DNA of 5,460 bases from an uncultured Gaiellaceae bacterium (GTDB lineage: Bacteria; Actinomycetota; Thermoleophilia; Gaiellales; Gaiellaceae): the NCBI GenBank assembly GCA_955652075.1, contig CATPAS010000306.1, positions 1-5,460 of the forward strand, read 5' to 3'. Of the stretch, positions 1-5,320 are shown in pieces. The notes beneath the pieces were generated by a model, which had not been told where the DNA came from, did no database searches, and saw only the letters and a program-made list of their open reading frames with translations. The stretch's first letter is position 1; the number at the start of each line of letters is the position of its first letter. Position numbers and translations under genes: made by a program.

Positions 1-1077
1 GGACTTCACCGGTCCCCAGCGTGTGCCTGTGTAGATCTCGGTAATCGCCAAATCATTAAAAAAAAAAATGAGGCCGACGAGCGAGGCGCAGTAGAGATCC
101 GTGAAGCTGAACTTGCCGGTGTCGTAGGCCATGGTCACCGGGATGAACCCGATCGCCGACAGCACGGTCGCGACGAGCACGGCCTTGTAGAGGGCGTTCA
201 TGATGTTGCCGCTCCGCCCGACGCGAGCGAACAACGTTCCGATCACGGACGCGAGGATCGAGATGCCGCCGAGCGCCAGCGGATACAACGCGAGCCCGCT
301 CGACGGGAACTGCGTGCCGAGCAGCATCACGGCTACCGCGGTCACTGCATAGGTCTCGAAGAGGTCCGCGGCCATGCCGGCGCAGTCGCCCACGTTGTCG
401 CCGACATTGTCGGCGATCACCGCCGGGTTGCGCGGGTCGTCCTCGGGGATGCCGGCCTCGATCTTCCCGACCAGGTCTGCGCCGATGTCCGCAGCCTTCG
501 TGTAGATGCCGCCGCCCAGGCGCGCGAACACGGAGATGAGCGACCCGCCGAATGCAAGACCGATCAGGTCGTGGATCGCGGAGTCGGCGGAGTGGCCCAA
601 CCAGCCGGTGAGGGCCCAGTAATAGCCGGCCACCCCGAGTAGGGCCAGGCCCACGACCATCAAGCCTGTGACCGACCCGGCGCGGAACGCGACGTTGAGA
701 GCAGGCTTGAGCCCTCCACGCGCCGCCTCGGCCGTCCGCACGTTCGCGCGGACCGCGACGTTCATCCCGATGAAGCCGGCGCCCGCTGAGAGGATGGCGC
801 CGACCAGGAAGCCGATCGCCGTGCCCCAGCCCAGCTTGTTGTAGAAGCCGAGGAGCAGGAAAGGCACGATCGAGACGACGGCGATCGTCAGGTACTGCCG
901 CCGCAGGTAGGCAGCGGCCCCTTCTTGGACCGCCCTGGAGATCTCCTGCATGCGCTCGTTGCCCGCCGGGCGGCCGAGCAGCCAGATGGTCAGCCCGATG
1001 CCGTAGGCGATGGCGACACCGGAGCAGATGAGCGCAAACAGCACCGGATGGTCGTTGAAGAAGCTCCCGACGATCAG
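1..1077 (-). CDS. hppA: Membrane-bound proton-translocating pyrophosphatase, N-terminal half (runs off the window)
   Basis: H+-PPases hydrolyse cytoplasmic pyrophosphate and use the energy to pump protons (in some forms sodium) across the membrane. About 359 codons are visible, roughly half of the usual 650-800 residues, and the frame is open to base 1. Counting from a CTG at 1077, several hydrophobic helices (first about residues 11-36) precede the catalytic signature: GGGIYTKAADIGADLVGK at about 188-205, then EAGIPEDDPRNPA, then DNVGDNVGDCAG at 223-234. These Asp and Lys residues bind Mg-PPi in the family. The Ala/Lys position that separates K+-dependent from K+-independent forms lies beyond the window. 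No ATG, GTG or TTG exists in frame between the upstream stop and GTG 1044. CTG 1077 has the best ribosome binding site (GAGGGGG, spacing 8), so the start is uncertain between these two. Residues 337-348 (IFFFNDLA then ITEI) are abnormal for the conserved helix and overlap an adapter-like stretch. Identification is very secure; the start and residues 337-348 are not. Confidence 0.95.
   Translation of the reverse strand, partial: MIVGSFFNDHPVLFALICSGVAIAYGIGLTIWLLGRPAGNERMQEISRAVQEGAAAYLRRQYLTIAVVSIVPFLLLGFYNKLGWGTAIGFLVGAILSAGAGFIGMNVAVRANVRTAEAARGGLKPALNVAFRAGSVTGLMVVGLALLGVAGYYWALTGWLGHSADSAIHDLIGLAFGGSLISVFARLGGGIYTKAADIGADLVGKIEAGIPEDDPRNPAVIADNVGDNVGDCAGMAADLFETYAVTAVAVMLLGTQFPSSGLALYPLALGGISILASVIGTLFARVGRSGNIMNALYKAVLVATVLSAIGFIPVTMAYDTGKFSFTDLYCASLVGLIFFFNDLAITEIYTGTRWGPVKS
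29..68. other. Illumina P5-like stretch plus A11 run inside hppA (probable sequence artefact)
   Basis: On the plus strand, bases 29-57 read GTGTAGATCTCGGT, AA, TCGCC, AA, ATCATT. From memory, the reverse complement of the P5 oligo is the same blocks with GG and GT in place of the two AA pairs. That is 25 of 29 identities with no indel. Eleven A follow at 58-68, which is the usual appearance of a read that runs off the end of the flow-cell oligo. The frame of hppA is not broken, and family alignment from memory suggests the residue count is unchanged. The encoded segment, however, has three Phe in a row followed by Asn-Asp in a membrane helix, and Ile where the family normally has Tyr (ITEYYT). 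The bases at 43-44 fit the native Ile-Thr codons, so the stretch looks like a mosaic of native and adapter sequence. Confidence 0.7.
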
Positions 1078-1085
1078 CCTTCGTA

Positions 1086-1092
1086 CCCCCTC
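1086..1092 (-). promoter_or_regulatory. Ribosome binding site of hppA (supports a CTG start)
   Basis: GAGGGGG on the minus strand sits 8 bases before CTG 1077. No ATG, GTG or TTG lies in frame at a suitable distance. The GTG embedded here (at 1094-1092) opens a frame that closes within seven codons. The alternative hppA start, GTG 1044, has no purine-rich site at normal spacing; the nearest GGGAG is 19 bases away. Confidence 0.5.
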
Positions 1093-1099
1093 ACAAAGT

Positions 1100-1123
1100 C
1101 CGCGCCGAGTGACCTCGGCGCGG
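1100..1123 (-). repeat. Perfect 10-bp inverted repeat (hairpin) in the hppA leader
   Basis: CCGCGCCGAG at 1100-1109 and CTCGGCGCGG at 1114-1123 are exact reverse complements around a 4-base loop. The hairpin lies 7 bases upstream of the hppA ribosome binding site and about 120 bases after the end of the DUF1844-like gene. On the minus strand it is followed only by ACTTTGTG, which is a poor T-tract, so a classical intrinsic terminator is doubtful. In the plus direction ATTTTCTAT follows after three bases, but no plus-strand gene needs a terminator. It could act as a weak terminator for the upstream gene run, as an RNA-stability element, or as a control on hppA translation. Confidence 0.6.
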
Positions 1124-1164
1124 CGGATTTTCTATCACATGGCGCTGCCTGGAGCGCTGTCTGC

Positions 1165-1183
1165 CCGCTTCAAGCGGCCGCTT
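1165..1183. repeat. Short nested palindrome between the DUF1844-like gene and hppA
   Basis: CCGCTT, C, AAGCGG, CCGCTT occur in succession. The last twelve bases, AAGCGGCCGCTT at 1172-1183, are a perfect palindrome. The element lies in the 169-base interval between the two genes. No promoter is clear in that interval: the AT-richer minus-strand text TGATAGAAAAT at about 1128-1138 could hold a weak -10 but has no matching -35. The palindrome may be chance in GC-rich DNA or a binding site; nothing decides between them. Confidence 0.3.
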
Positions 1184-1246
1184 CGTCGGCTACGGTTGGC
1201 CGGGCGAGCTACAGCGGCGACGCGGACCCGTGCGATCTTCCTCCGA

Positions 1247-1546
1247 TCAGCTCGCGCCTTTGCTCGCCTCTGCGAACGCGAGCTGGAGGTTCGCGGTCAC
1301 CTGCTTGAAGTCCCGCACGAGCTCATCGCTGACGGAACCGTCGAGCACGGGCAGGAGTGCACGAAGCGTTTCGATAGCGAGGCGGGCCTGATCGAGGTCC
1401 CGGTCCTGCTCGGAGAGCCGGCGGTACCCGAGCGACGAAACCGTGTAGAGCGTCTGGACGAGGAGGTCCGAGACCTTGAGGGTCTTCAACTCCTCTTCGA
1501 GCTGCTTCACGAGGTCGTCGTCGGAGGGCGGCCGGTTCTCGGTCAC
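1247..1546 (-). CDS. DUF1844-like small protein
   Basis: This 99-residue, cytoplasmic-looking, mostly helical protein has no signal peptide or clear membrane segment. It begins with an acidic, Pro-containing tail (TENRPPSDDDL) and an Lys/Glu-rich helix to about residue 24. The core follows: VSDLLVQTLYTVSSLGYRRL at about 25-44, then DLDQARLAIETLRALLPVL at 50-68, and NLQLAFAEAS at 86-95. The pattern of LDxAR, an Ile-hinged helix and LQLAFxEAS matches my recollection of actinobacterial DUF1844 proteins, whose biochemical role is unknown. The GTG start overlaps the TGA stop of the VOC gene (GTGA, 4 bases shared). A GGGAG site at 1552-1556 lies 5 bases before it, so coupled translation is likely. 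A longer frame reaching 1834 exists, but it only reads the VOC gene out of frame, so I reject that extension. The family call is moderately sure; the reading frame and start are good. Confidence 0.82.
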   Translation of the reverse strand: MTENRPPSDDDLVKQLEEELKTLKVSDLLVQTLYTVSSLGYRRLSEQDRDLDQARLAIETLRALLPVLDGSVSDELVRDFKQVTANLQLAFAEASKGAS

Positions 1547-1902
1547 GAAGGCTCCCAGAGCTCGAAGCGGTTTCCCTCGAGGTCGCTTGCCCAGGCGAAC
1601 CGTCCGTACTCCATCTCCTCGACACGGTCGTCGACGTCCACACCCGCCGCGCGGAGCTGCGCGAGCATTGCGTCGAGGTCGCGGACGCGGAAGTTGACCA
1701 TCAGCTCCTGTCCGCTCGACCCGAAGTACGTGGTGTCTGCGGGAAACGGCGCCCAGACGGTCTGATCGCCGTCCTTCGAGGTGAACGTGGTGCCGTATGG
1801 CTCCATGTCGATGCCGAGGTGCTCGGCGTACCACGCTCGGACAGCGACCGGATCGCTCGCGCGGAAGAAGACGCCGCCGACTCCTTCGACCGCTTCACCC
1901 AC
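1543..1902 (-). CDS. VOC (glyoxalase/bleomycin-resistance fold) family protein
   Basis: This single-domain vicinal-oxygen-chelate fold protein has 119 residues, the usual length for a one-domain member that works as a dimer. The first beta-alpha-beta unit is GVGGVFFRASDPVAVRAWY with HLGI (about residues 7-31). The middle TVWAPFPADTTYFGSSG (48-64) and the second unit MVNFRVRDLDAMLAQLRAAGV (68-88) lead to the closing SDLEGNRFELWEP (106-118). The last Glu (E114) sits at the common metal-ligand position. The usual His/Gln sites of strand 1 and of the second unit seem to be Gly or Val and Asn70, so metal chemistry is doubtful. The substrate cannot be told; many relatives are unassigned. GTG 1902 has GGGAG at 1910-1914 (spacing 7) and overlaps the end of the ligase gene by 8 bases. 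It also overlaps the following DUF1844-like gene by 4 bases, so the three are probably co-translated. Confidence 0.9.
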   Translation of the reverse strand: MGEAVEGVGGVFFRASDPVAVRAWYAEHLGIDMEPYGTTFTSKDGDQTVWAPFPADTTYFGSSGQELMVNFRVRDLDAMLAQLRAAGVDVDDRVEEMEYGRFAWASDLEGNRFELWEPS

Positions 1903-3055
1903 CGACCCGCTCCCGCGGCCGGCGGACGAGCTCGGCGAACACGTCCCGATGCGAGCCGAGCTCCGCGACCCGCTCGTACTGGCGCTCGGCGGCGTTCGTC
2001 TCCGGGACTGCGAGGTAGGCCGCCGCGCCGATCTCCTCGGCGACGGGAAGAACCCACTCGATCAGCGCCTCGATGCGCGCCCGGGCCGGGACGACCTCGC
2101 CGTGCTCGAAGTCGATGAGCCCGTCGGTCAGCCCGTGCCGGATCGCACGCCACATGTTCTCCTCGATGAGCCGGTGCGGCAGATCCGGCAGCGCCTCCCC
2201 GTCGTCGAGCGCACGAACGAAGCGCGCAGCCAGCGCGTAGATCAGCGCGGCCAGCGACTGCGCCTGGCCCAGGTCGGGCTGCGCGTCGCAGATCCGAACC
2301 TCGACCGTGGGAAACGCCAGATGCGGCCTCACGCTCCACCAGATCTGCGTGTGCTCGTCGATCGACCTGGTCGCGTAGAGGAAGCGGACGTAGTCCTCGT
2401 ATGCGGCCCAACTGTCGAATGCGTCCGGTACGCCGCAGCGCGGAAACATCTTCGTGAAGATCTCGGTTCGCACGGAGTGGAGGCCGGTGACGCAGTCCTC
2501 GAGGAACGGCGAGCTGGCCGACAGCGCGAGGAGCTCGGGCAGGACGTTGCGAAACGCGTTGCAGACGGCGATCGCCCGATCGGCGCCCCGAATCCCGATG
2601 TGCGCGTGGAGCCCGAAGCTGTTGTTGCGCCAGACGACGTATTGCAGGATCTCGTTGTTCCGCCGGTAGTGCGGCGTGTCGATGATGCGCTGGTCCTGCC
2701 AGCGGCTCCAGGGATGAGTGCCTGTCGAAGCCAGGCCGACTCCGAATCGGTCGGCAAGCTCTCCCAGCTGCGCCCGGCGCTCGACCATCCTCTCCGCCAC
2801 TTCGCCGAAGTTCGCGCAACGACCCGTCTTCACCTCGATCTCGGACGCGATCAGCTCGCCGACGAGGTGCTCATCGAGCTCCGTTCCCGCCGCCCCGGCC
2901 TTGAGCTCCTCGAAGCGGCTCGTCAGCTCGAGCGTGTCGGGATCGAGGAGTGCGAACTCTTCCTCGACCGCGATCGTGAAGTCCTGTCCGTCCTCGAAGG
3001 CTTCACGCGCGAAGCTGATCTGCTCATCGGGAGCGAGTCGTTGCTGGTCACCCAC
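1895..3055 (-). CDS. YbdK/GCS2-type carboxylate-amine ligase (glutamate-cysteine ligase family)
   Basis: This 386-residue cytoplasmic enzyme belongs to the GCS2 superfamily, which joins a carboxylate (often glutamate) to an amine with ATP. Characterised YbdK proteins have only weak glutamate-cysteine ligase activity, so the real substrate is unknown. Visible signatures are the EEEF strand (residues 31-34, likely ATP/Mg acidic cluster), GELIASEIEVKTG (66-78), STGTHPWSRWQDQRIIDTPHYRR (split here: STGTHPWSRW at 110-119), GLHAHIGI (148-155), LSASSPF (178-184), IWWSVRP (238-244), TVEVRICDAQP (250-260) and ENMWRAIRHG (299-308). Length and motif order are complete. An in-frame TAG lies three codons before the GTG at 3055, and no other start codon precedes EEEF, so the start is fixed although its ribosome binding site is poor. 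The gene follows the glycosyltransferase after 29 bases and overlaps the VOC gene. A role in making a low-molecular-weight thiol or gamma-glutamyl compound is possible but unproven. Confidence 0.93.
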   Translation of the reverse strand: MGDQQRLAPDEQISFAREAFEDGQDFTIAVEEEFALLDPDTLELTSRFEELKAGAAGTELDEHLVGELIASEIEVKTGRCANFGEVAERMVERRAQLGELADRFGVGLASTGTHPWSRWQDQRIIDTPHYRRNNEILQYVVWRNNSFGLHAHIGIRGADRAIAVCNAFRNVLPELLALSASSPFLEDCVTGLHSVRTEIFTKMFPRCGVPDAFDSWAAYEDYVRFLYATRSIDEHTQIWWSVRPHLAFPTVEVRICDAQPDLGQAQSLAALIYALAARFVRALDDGEALPDLPHRLIEENMWRAIRHGLTDGLIDFEHGEVVPARARIEALIEWVLPVAEEIGAAAYLAVPETNAAERQYERVAELGSHRDVFAELVRRPRERVGG

Positions 3056-3084
3056 TTCTACAAGCGTAAATGAAGCAATCCGGG

Positions 3085-4332
3085 CTAACGGCTCCCGATG
3101 GGCTCGAGCAGGCGTGCGGCAACACTCGTCCAGCTCCAGCGCTCGACGGCGGCTCGCCGGGCCGCCGAGCCGAGCTCCGCGCGCGTTTCGGGGGGCAGAA
3201 CGAGCAGCTCGTTCAACTTTGCGGCGAGGTCGGCCGCATCACCGTTCTCGAAACTCGACAGGTGCTTGTGCTCCGCGGGATACTCGGCTTCCAGGCCCTC
3301 CGCGATCTCCGCGAGCCCCGAGTGGCGAGCGACGAGAGGAGGCGAGCCGGCAGCCGCCGCCTCCGCCGCGACCATCCCGAAGGCCTCCGGGAAGATCGAC
3401 GGGACGACGGTGACGTCGGCGAGGGGAAGCAGGTGCACGAGGTGCCGGTGTTCGAGCGGACCGGTGAACAGCGTCCTCGGCGGGGCGATCAGCTCTAGGT
3501 CTTTCCGGTAATCGCCGAAGCCGACGATCAGCGCGCGCGCGTCGACGGCGCGTAGCGCTTCCAACAGGACGTGGATGCCCTTGTTGTGCAGAAGCTTGCC
3601 GAAGTAGACGACGGTCGGCTCGTCCGTGGCGAAGAATTCTTCGAGGCGCGCGGCATTACCCTCGTCCGGTTGCCGCTCATTCGAGTTTGCGGGGTTGGCC
3701 GCGTCCGCGCGAGCTTCCTCGAGCAGCAGCGCCAGCGCCTGGTCACGCGGCGCAGGCCGGAACTCCTCGACGTCGACACCCGGTGGCACCTCGTACACAC
3801 GCTCGACATGGCCGACGACCTCTTCCAGGACCCGGCGGATATGTGCCGAGCCGACGAAGACGGCTTCCGCAAGCGCGAGACACTGAAGCCCCCACGTGGT
3901 GAGCTCTTCGTTGCCGCGCATCGAATACTCGAGCTCCGACCCGTGCGCCTTGACGACAAACGGCATCCCGCTGGCATAGCCGACGGCGGCACCGAGCAGC
4001 ACGTGGTTCGCAAAGACCAGATCCGCCGGCATCTGCGTGCACAACGCCGTCGCGTTCAGCGCGACATAGCGTGCTCGCTCGGCCTGGGTGAAGTCCTGCA
4101 GCAACTTCGCCTCGAGGCCCTCGTAGCGGTCGAGCACGAAGACCGGAAGCAACCCGCCGACGTTCGGCCGGAATACTTTCGCGCCCCCGAGATCGTAACG
4201 CTCAGGATGAGGCTCCTGGCAGACCACGACGACGTCGTGGCCGGCGCGGCTCCACTCACGCGCAAGTGCACGCGTGTAGACGTTAGAGCCTGTTCCACCG
4301 AGGAGGTAGCCGTGCCAGAGCAGGATCCGCAT
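3085..4332 (-). CDS. Glycosyltransferase family 4 (GT-B fold)
   Basis: This 415-residue retaining glycosyltransferase has two Rossmann-like domains, consistent with cytosolic transfer of a nucleotide-activated sugar. The N-terminal acceptor domain opens with MRILLWHGYLLGGTGSNVYT, in which GGTG is the glycine loop of GT4 enzymes. FVVKAHGSELEYSMRG is at 125-140 and VPPGVDVEEFRP at 182-193. The donor domain has VVYFGKLLHNKGIHVLLEAL (241-260), GPLEHRHLVHLLPLADVTVVPS (from 291) and the EX7E motif E316-E324 in PEAFGMVAAE. A polar, Ala/Glu/Asn-rich insert at about 197-238 separates the domains. There is no signal peptide or membrane anchor. The fold resembles MshA, glycogen synthase and PimB-type enzymes, but donor and acceptor cannot be read from the sequence. 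ATG 4332 is 16 bases after the rex stop, with only a weak GGGCGGGG leader, so it is probably in one transcript with rex and the ligase. Confidence 0.93.
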   Translation of the reverse strand: MRILLWHGYLLGGTGSNVYTRALAREWSRAGHDVVVVCQEPHPERYDLGGAKVFRPNVGGLLPVFVLDRYEGLEAKLLQDFTQAERARYVALNATALCTQMPADLVFANHVLLGAAVGYASGMPFVVKAHGSELEYSMRGNEELTTWGLQCLALAEAVFVGSAHIRRVLEEVVGHVERVYEVPPGVDVEEFRPAPRDQALALLLEEARADAANPANSNERQPDEGNAARLEEFFATDEPTVVYFGKLLHNKGIHVLLEALRAVDARALIVGFGDYRKDLELIAPPRTLFTGPLEHRHLVHLLPLADVTVVPSIFPEAFGMVAAEAAAAGSPPLVARHSGLAEIAEGLEAEYPAEHKHLSSFENGDAADLAAKLNELLVLPPETRAELGSAARRAAVERWSWTSVAARLLEPIGSR

Positions 4333-4348
4333 GGCCCCGCCCTAGTGG

Positions 4349-4969
4349 CTACGTCAAGTAGAAGTAGAGCGCGTAGAGCAGCTCGACCGCCGGGTTCGAG
4401 GTGTGGACGGCCACGTCTTGCGGCACGTCGAGCAGGGCTTCCGAGTAGTTGAAGATGATCCTGACGCCCGACTCGACCAGATCGTCCGCAACGCGCTGCG
4501 CATTGTCGGCGGGAACAGCAACGACGCCGACGATGATGTTCTTCTCACGGATCGTGTTCGAGAGTCGCGCGTAGTCGCTGACGGGAACGTTGCCGACCGG
4601 GCGGCCCACCTTGTCGGGATCGGTGTCGAACACGGCGGCGATGTTGATCCCGTGCTCCGCGAAGATCGGCGAGCTGGCAATCGCCTGCCCGAGTCGCCCC
4701 GCGCCGATCAGCGCGATGTTGTGCTGCCCCTGCGTGCGGAGAATCTTGCGGATCTCTCCGAGCAGCGAGTCGATGTTGTAGCCGACCCCGCGCTTGCCGA
4801 ACTTCCCGAACGCGGAGAGGTCGCGCCGGATCTGGGTCGCGTTGATGTTCGTGTAGTCGGAGATCTCCTGGGAGGAGATGCGCTCCTTGCCCATCTTCTT
4901 CGCCTGCGTGAGCACCTGGAGGTAGCGGGACAGGCGCGCCGCGACCCCCACGGTGAGCCGATCGGACAC
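4349..4969 (-). CDS. rex: Redox-sensing transcriptional repressor Rex
   Basis: Rex dimers bind operators when NADH is low and release them when NADH rises, derepressing fermentation and respiration genes. From GTG 4969 the protein has 206 residues, typical for the family. The winged helix covers about residues 8-67: RLSRYLQVL, then ISSQEISDYTNINATQIRRDL, then FGKFGKRGVGY (the DNA-contacting block). The Rossmann domain has ALIGAGRLGQAI (86-97), FDTDPDKVGRPVG and VAVPADNAQRVADDL. The C-terminal swapped helix is NPAVELLYALYFYLT. Compared from memory with Thermus Rex, the Arg16/Tyr98/Asp188 switch residues read Gln18, Ser100 and Asn192 here, an unusual combination. I chose GTG 4969 because AGGAG at 4980-4984 lies 10 bases upstream. 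GTG 4975 (spacing 4) and TTG 5005 (no ribosome site) would add 2 or 12 residues. It is preceded by a glutaredoxin-like gene, and the glycosyltransferase follows after 16 bases. Confidence 0.95.
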   Translation of the reverse strand: MSDRLTVGVAARLSRYLQVLTQAKKMGKERISSQEISDYTNINATQIRRDLSAFGKFGKRGVGYNIDSLLGEIRKILRTQGQHNIALIGAGRLGQAIASSPIFAEHGINIAAVFDTDPDKVGRPVGNVPVSDYARLSNTIREKNIIVGVVAVPADNAQRVADDLVESGVRIIFNYSEALLDVPQDVAVHTSNPAVELLYALYFYLT

Positions 4970-4979
4970 AGCCACTGTG

Positions 4980-4984
4980 CTCCT
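4980..4984 (-). promoter_or_regulatory. Ribosome binding site deciding the rex start
   Basis: AGGAG on the minus strand lies 10 bases before GTG 4969 and 4 bases before GTG 4975. It lies inside the frame if the TTG at 5005 were used, and that TTG has no purine-rich leader. This argues for one of the two GTG starts. Confidence 0.55.
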
Positions 4985-4996
4985 GGTATCGAGAGT

Positions 4997-5005
4997 TTGT
5001 GACAA
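4997..5005. promoter_or_regulatory. Candidate Rex half-site upstream of rex
   Basis: TTGTGACAA carries the TTGTGA half of the known Rex operator (TTGTGA, about 6 bases, TCACAA) and lies 28 bases before the preferred rex start. The second half at the right distance is missing. A partial inverted repeat CCCGT (5012-5016) and ACGGG (5023-5027), containing TCAC, lies next to it. AGTTTGTG at 4994-5001 recurs at 5051-5058, 57 bases away. Autoregulation by Rex is common, but the site is incomplete, so this is a weak proposal. Confidence 0.25.
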
Positions 5006-5047
5006 CCCGAACCCGTTGTATCACGGGACGCCCAAGCGGCGCGTAGG

Positions 5048-5305
5048 TCAAGTTTGTGCGGCTACTTTGCGCCGGAAAGCGACAGGATCGACGTGGTAGA
5101 CGAAGGCCCGCTCGCCGTCGATCTCGACCACCGGCAGCCACTCGCGATAACGCGCCTCGAGCTCCGGGTCGCCGCCGATGTCCACCTCGTGAAGGTCGAA
5201 CGGGACCTCGTGGCCCACCTGGTCGAGGATTCCCCGGGCACGCTCGCACAAGTGGCATCCCTTCGCGTGGTACAGGACGACCTTCGCTTTGACAGCCTGA
5301 CCCAT
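5048..5305 (-). CDS. Glutaredoxin-like (DUF836-type) thioredoxin-fold protein
   Basis: This 85-residue single thioredoxin-fold domain likely acts as a cytoplasmic thiol-disulfide exchange protein. After the first strand VVLYHAKG (9-16) comes the redox motif CHLC (Cys17, Cys20) at the head of a helix. FDLHEVDIGGDPEL (36-49) is strand 2 with the typical acidic segment. WLPVVEIDGERAF (56-68) carries the cis-proline (Pro58) that faces the active site, and DPVAFRRKV forms the final helix. Length and motif order fit the small glutaredoxin-like DUF836 family; the reducing partner (glutathione, mycothiol or a reductase) is unknown. ATG 5305 follows the dehydrogenase stop by 15 bases with no clear ribosome site, which suggests translation continuing from the upstream gene. 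In many actinobacteria a glutaredoxin-like gene precedes rex and hemA; here rex follows but hemA does not. Confidence 0.88.
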   Translation of the reverse strand: MGQAVKAKVVLYHAKGCHLCERARGILDQVGHEVPFDLHEVDIGGDPELEARYREWLPVVEIDGERAFVYHVDPVAFRRKVAAQT

Positions 5306-5320
5306 CTACGCCGGAGGCTA

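Noticed and set aside
1..1077. Frameshift or broken hppA at the A11 run
   Set aside because: The frame stays open through the run, and known family residues (ITE.YTGTRW.PVKS) resume in register. The problem is base content, not frame.
1100..1123. Intrinsic terminator of the upstream gene run
   Set aside because: The stem is strong but is followed on the minus strand by ACTTTGTG rather than a T run, so I list it only as a hairpin.
1124..1246. A tRNA or small RNA gene between the DUF1844-like gene and hppA
   Set aside because: No cloverleaf, no TTCGA-type T-loop and no convincing promoter were seen; only short palindromes are present.
1547..1834. N-terminal extension of the DUF1844-like protein
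   Set aside because: The extension reads the VOC gene out of frame. A GTG with GGGAG at spacing 5 marks a better start at 1546.
1701..2819. 372-codon minus-strand frame over the ligase and VOC genes
   Set aside because: It is a +1 shadow of the ligase, Arg/Ala-rich and without domains.
1781..3073. 430-codon plus-strand frame opposite the ligase gene
   Set aside because: It is an antisense shadow of a recognised gene in GC-rich DNA. Its translation shows no family motif and is Arg/Val/Asp-rich as expected from reversed codons.
3571..4452. 293-codon plus-strand frame opposite the glycosyltransferase and rex end
   Set aside because: It spans two well-supported minus-strand genes and their junction, and its product shows no recognisable domain.
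4403..5002. 199-codon plus-strand frame opposite rex
   Set aside because: It mirrors rex codon by codon and has no motif of its own.
4970..5005. TTG at 5005 as the start of rex
   Set aside because: It lacks a ribosome site and would place the AGGAG and the TTGTGA half-site inside the coding region. The family core begins only after the GTG codons.
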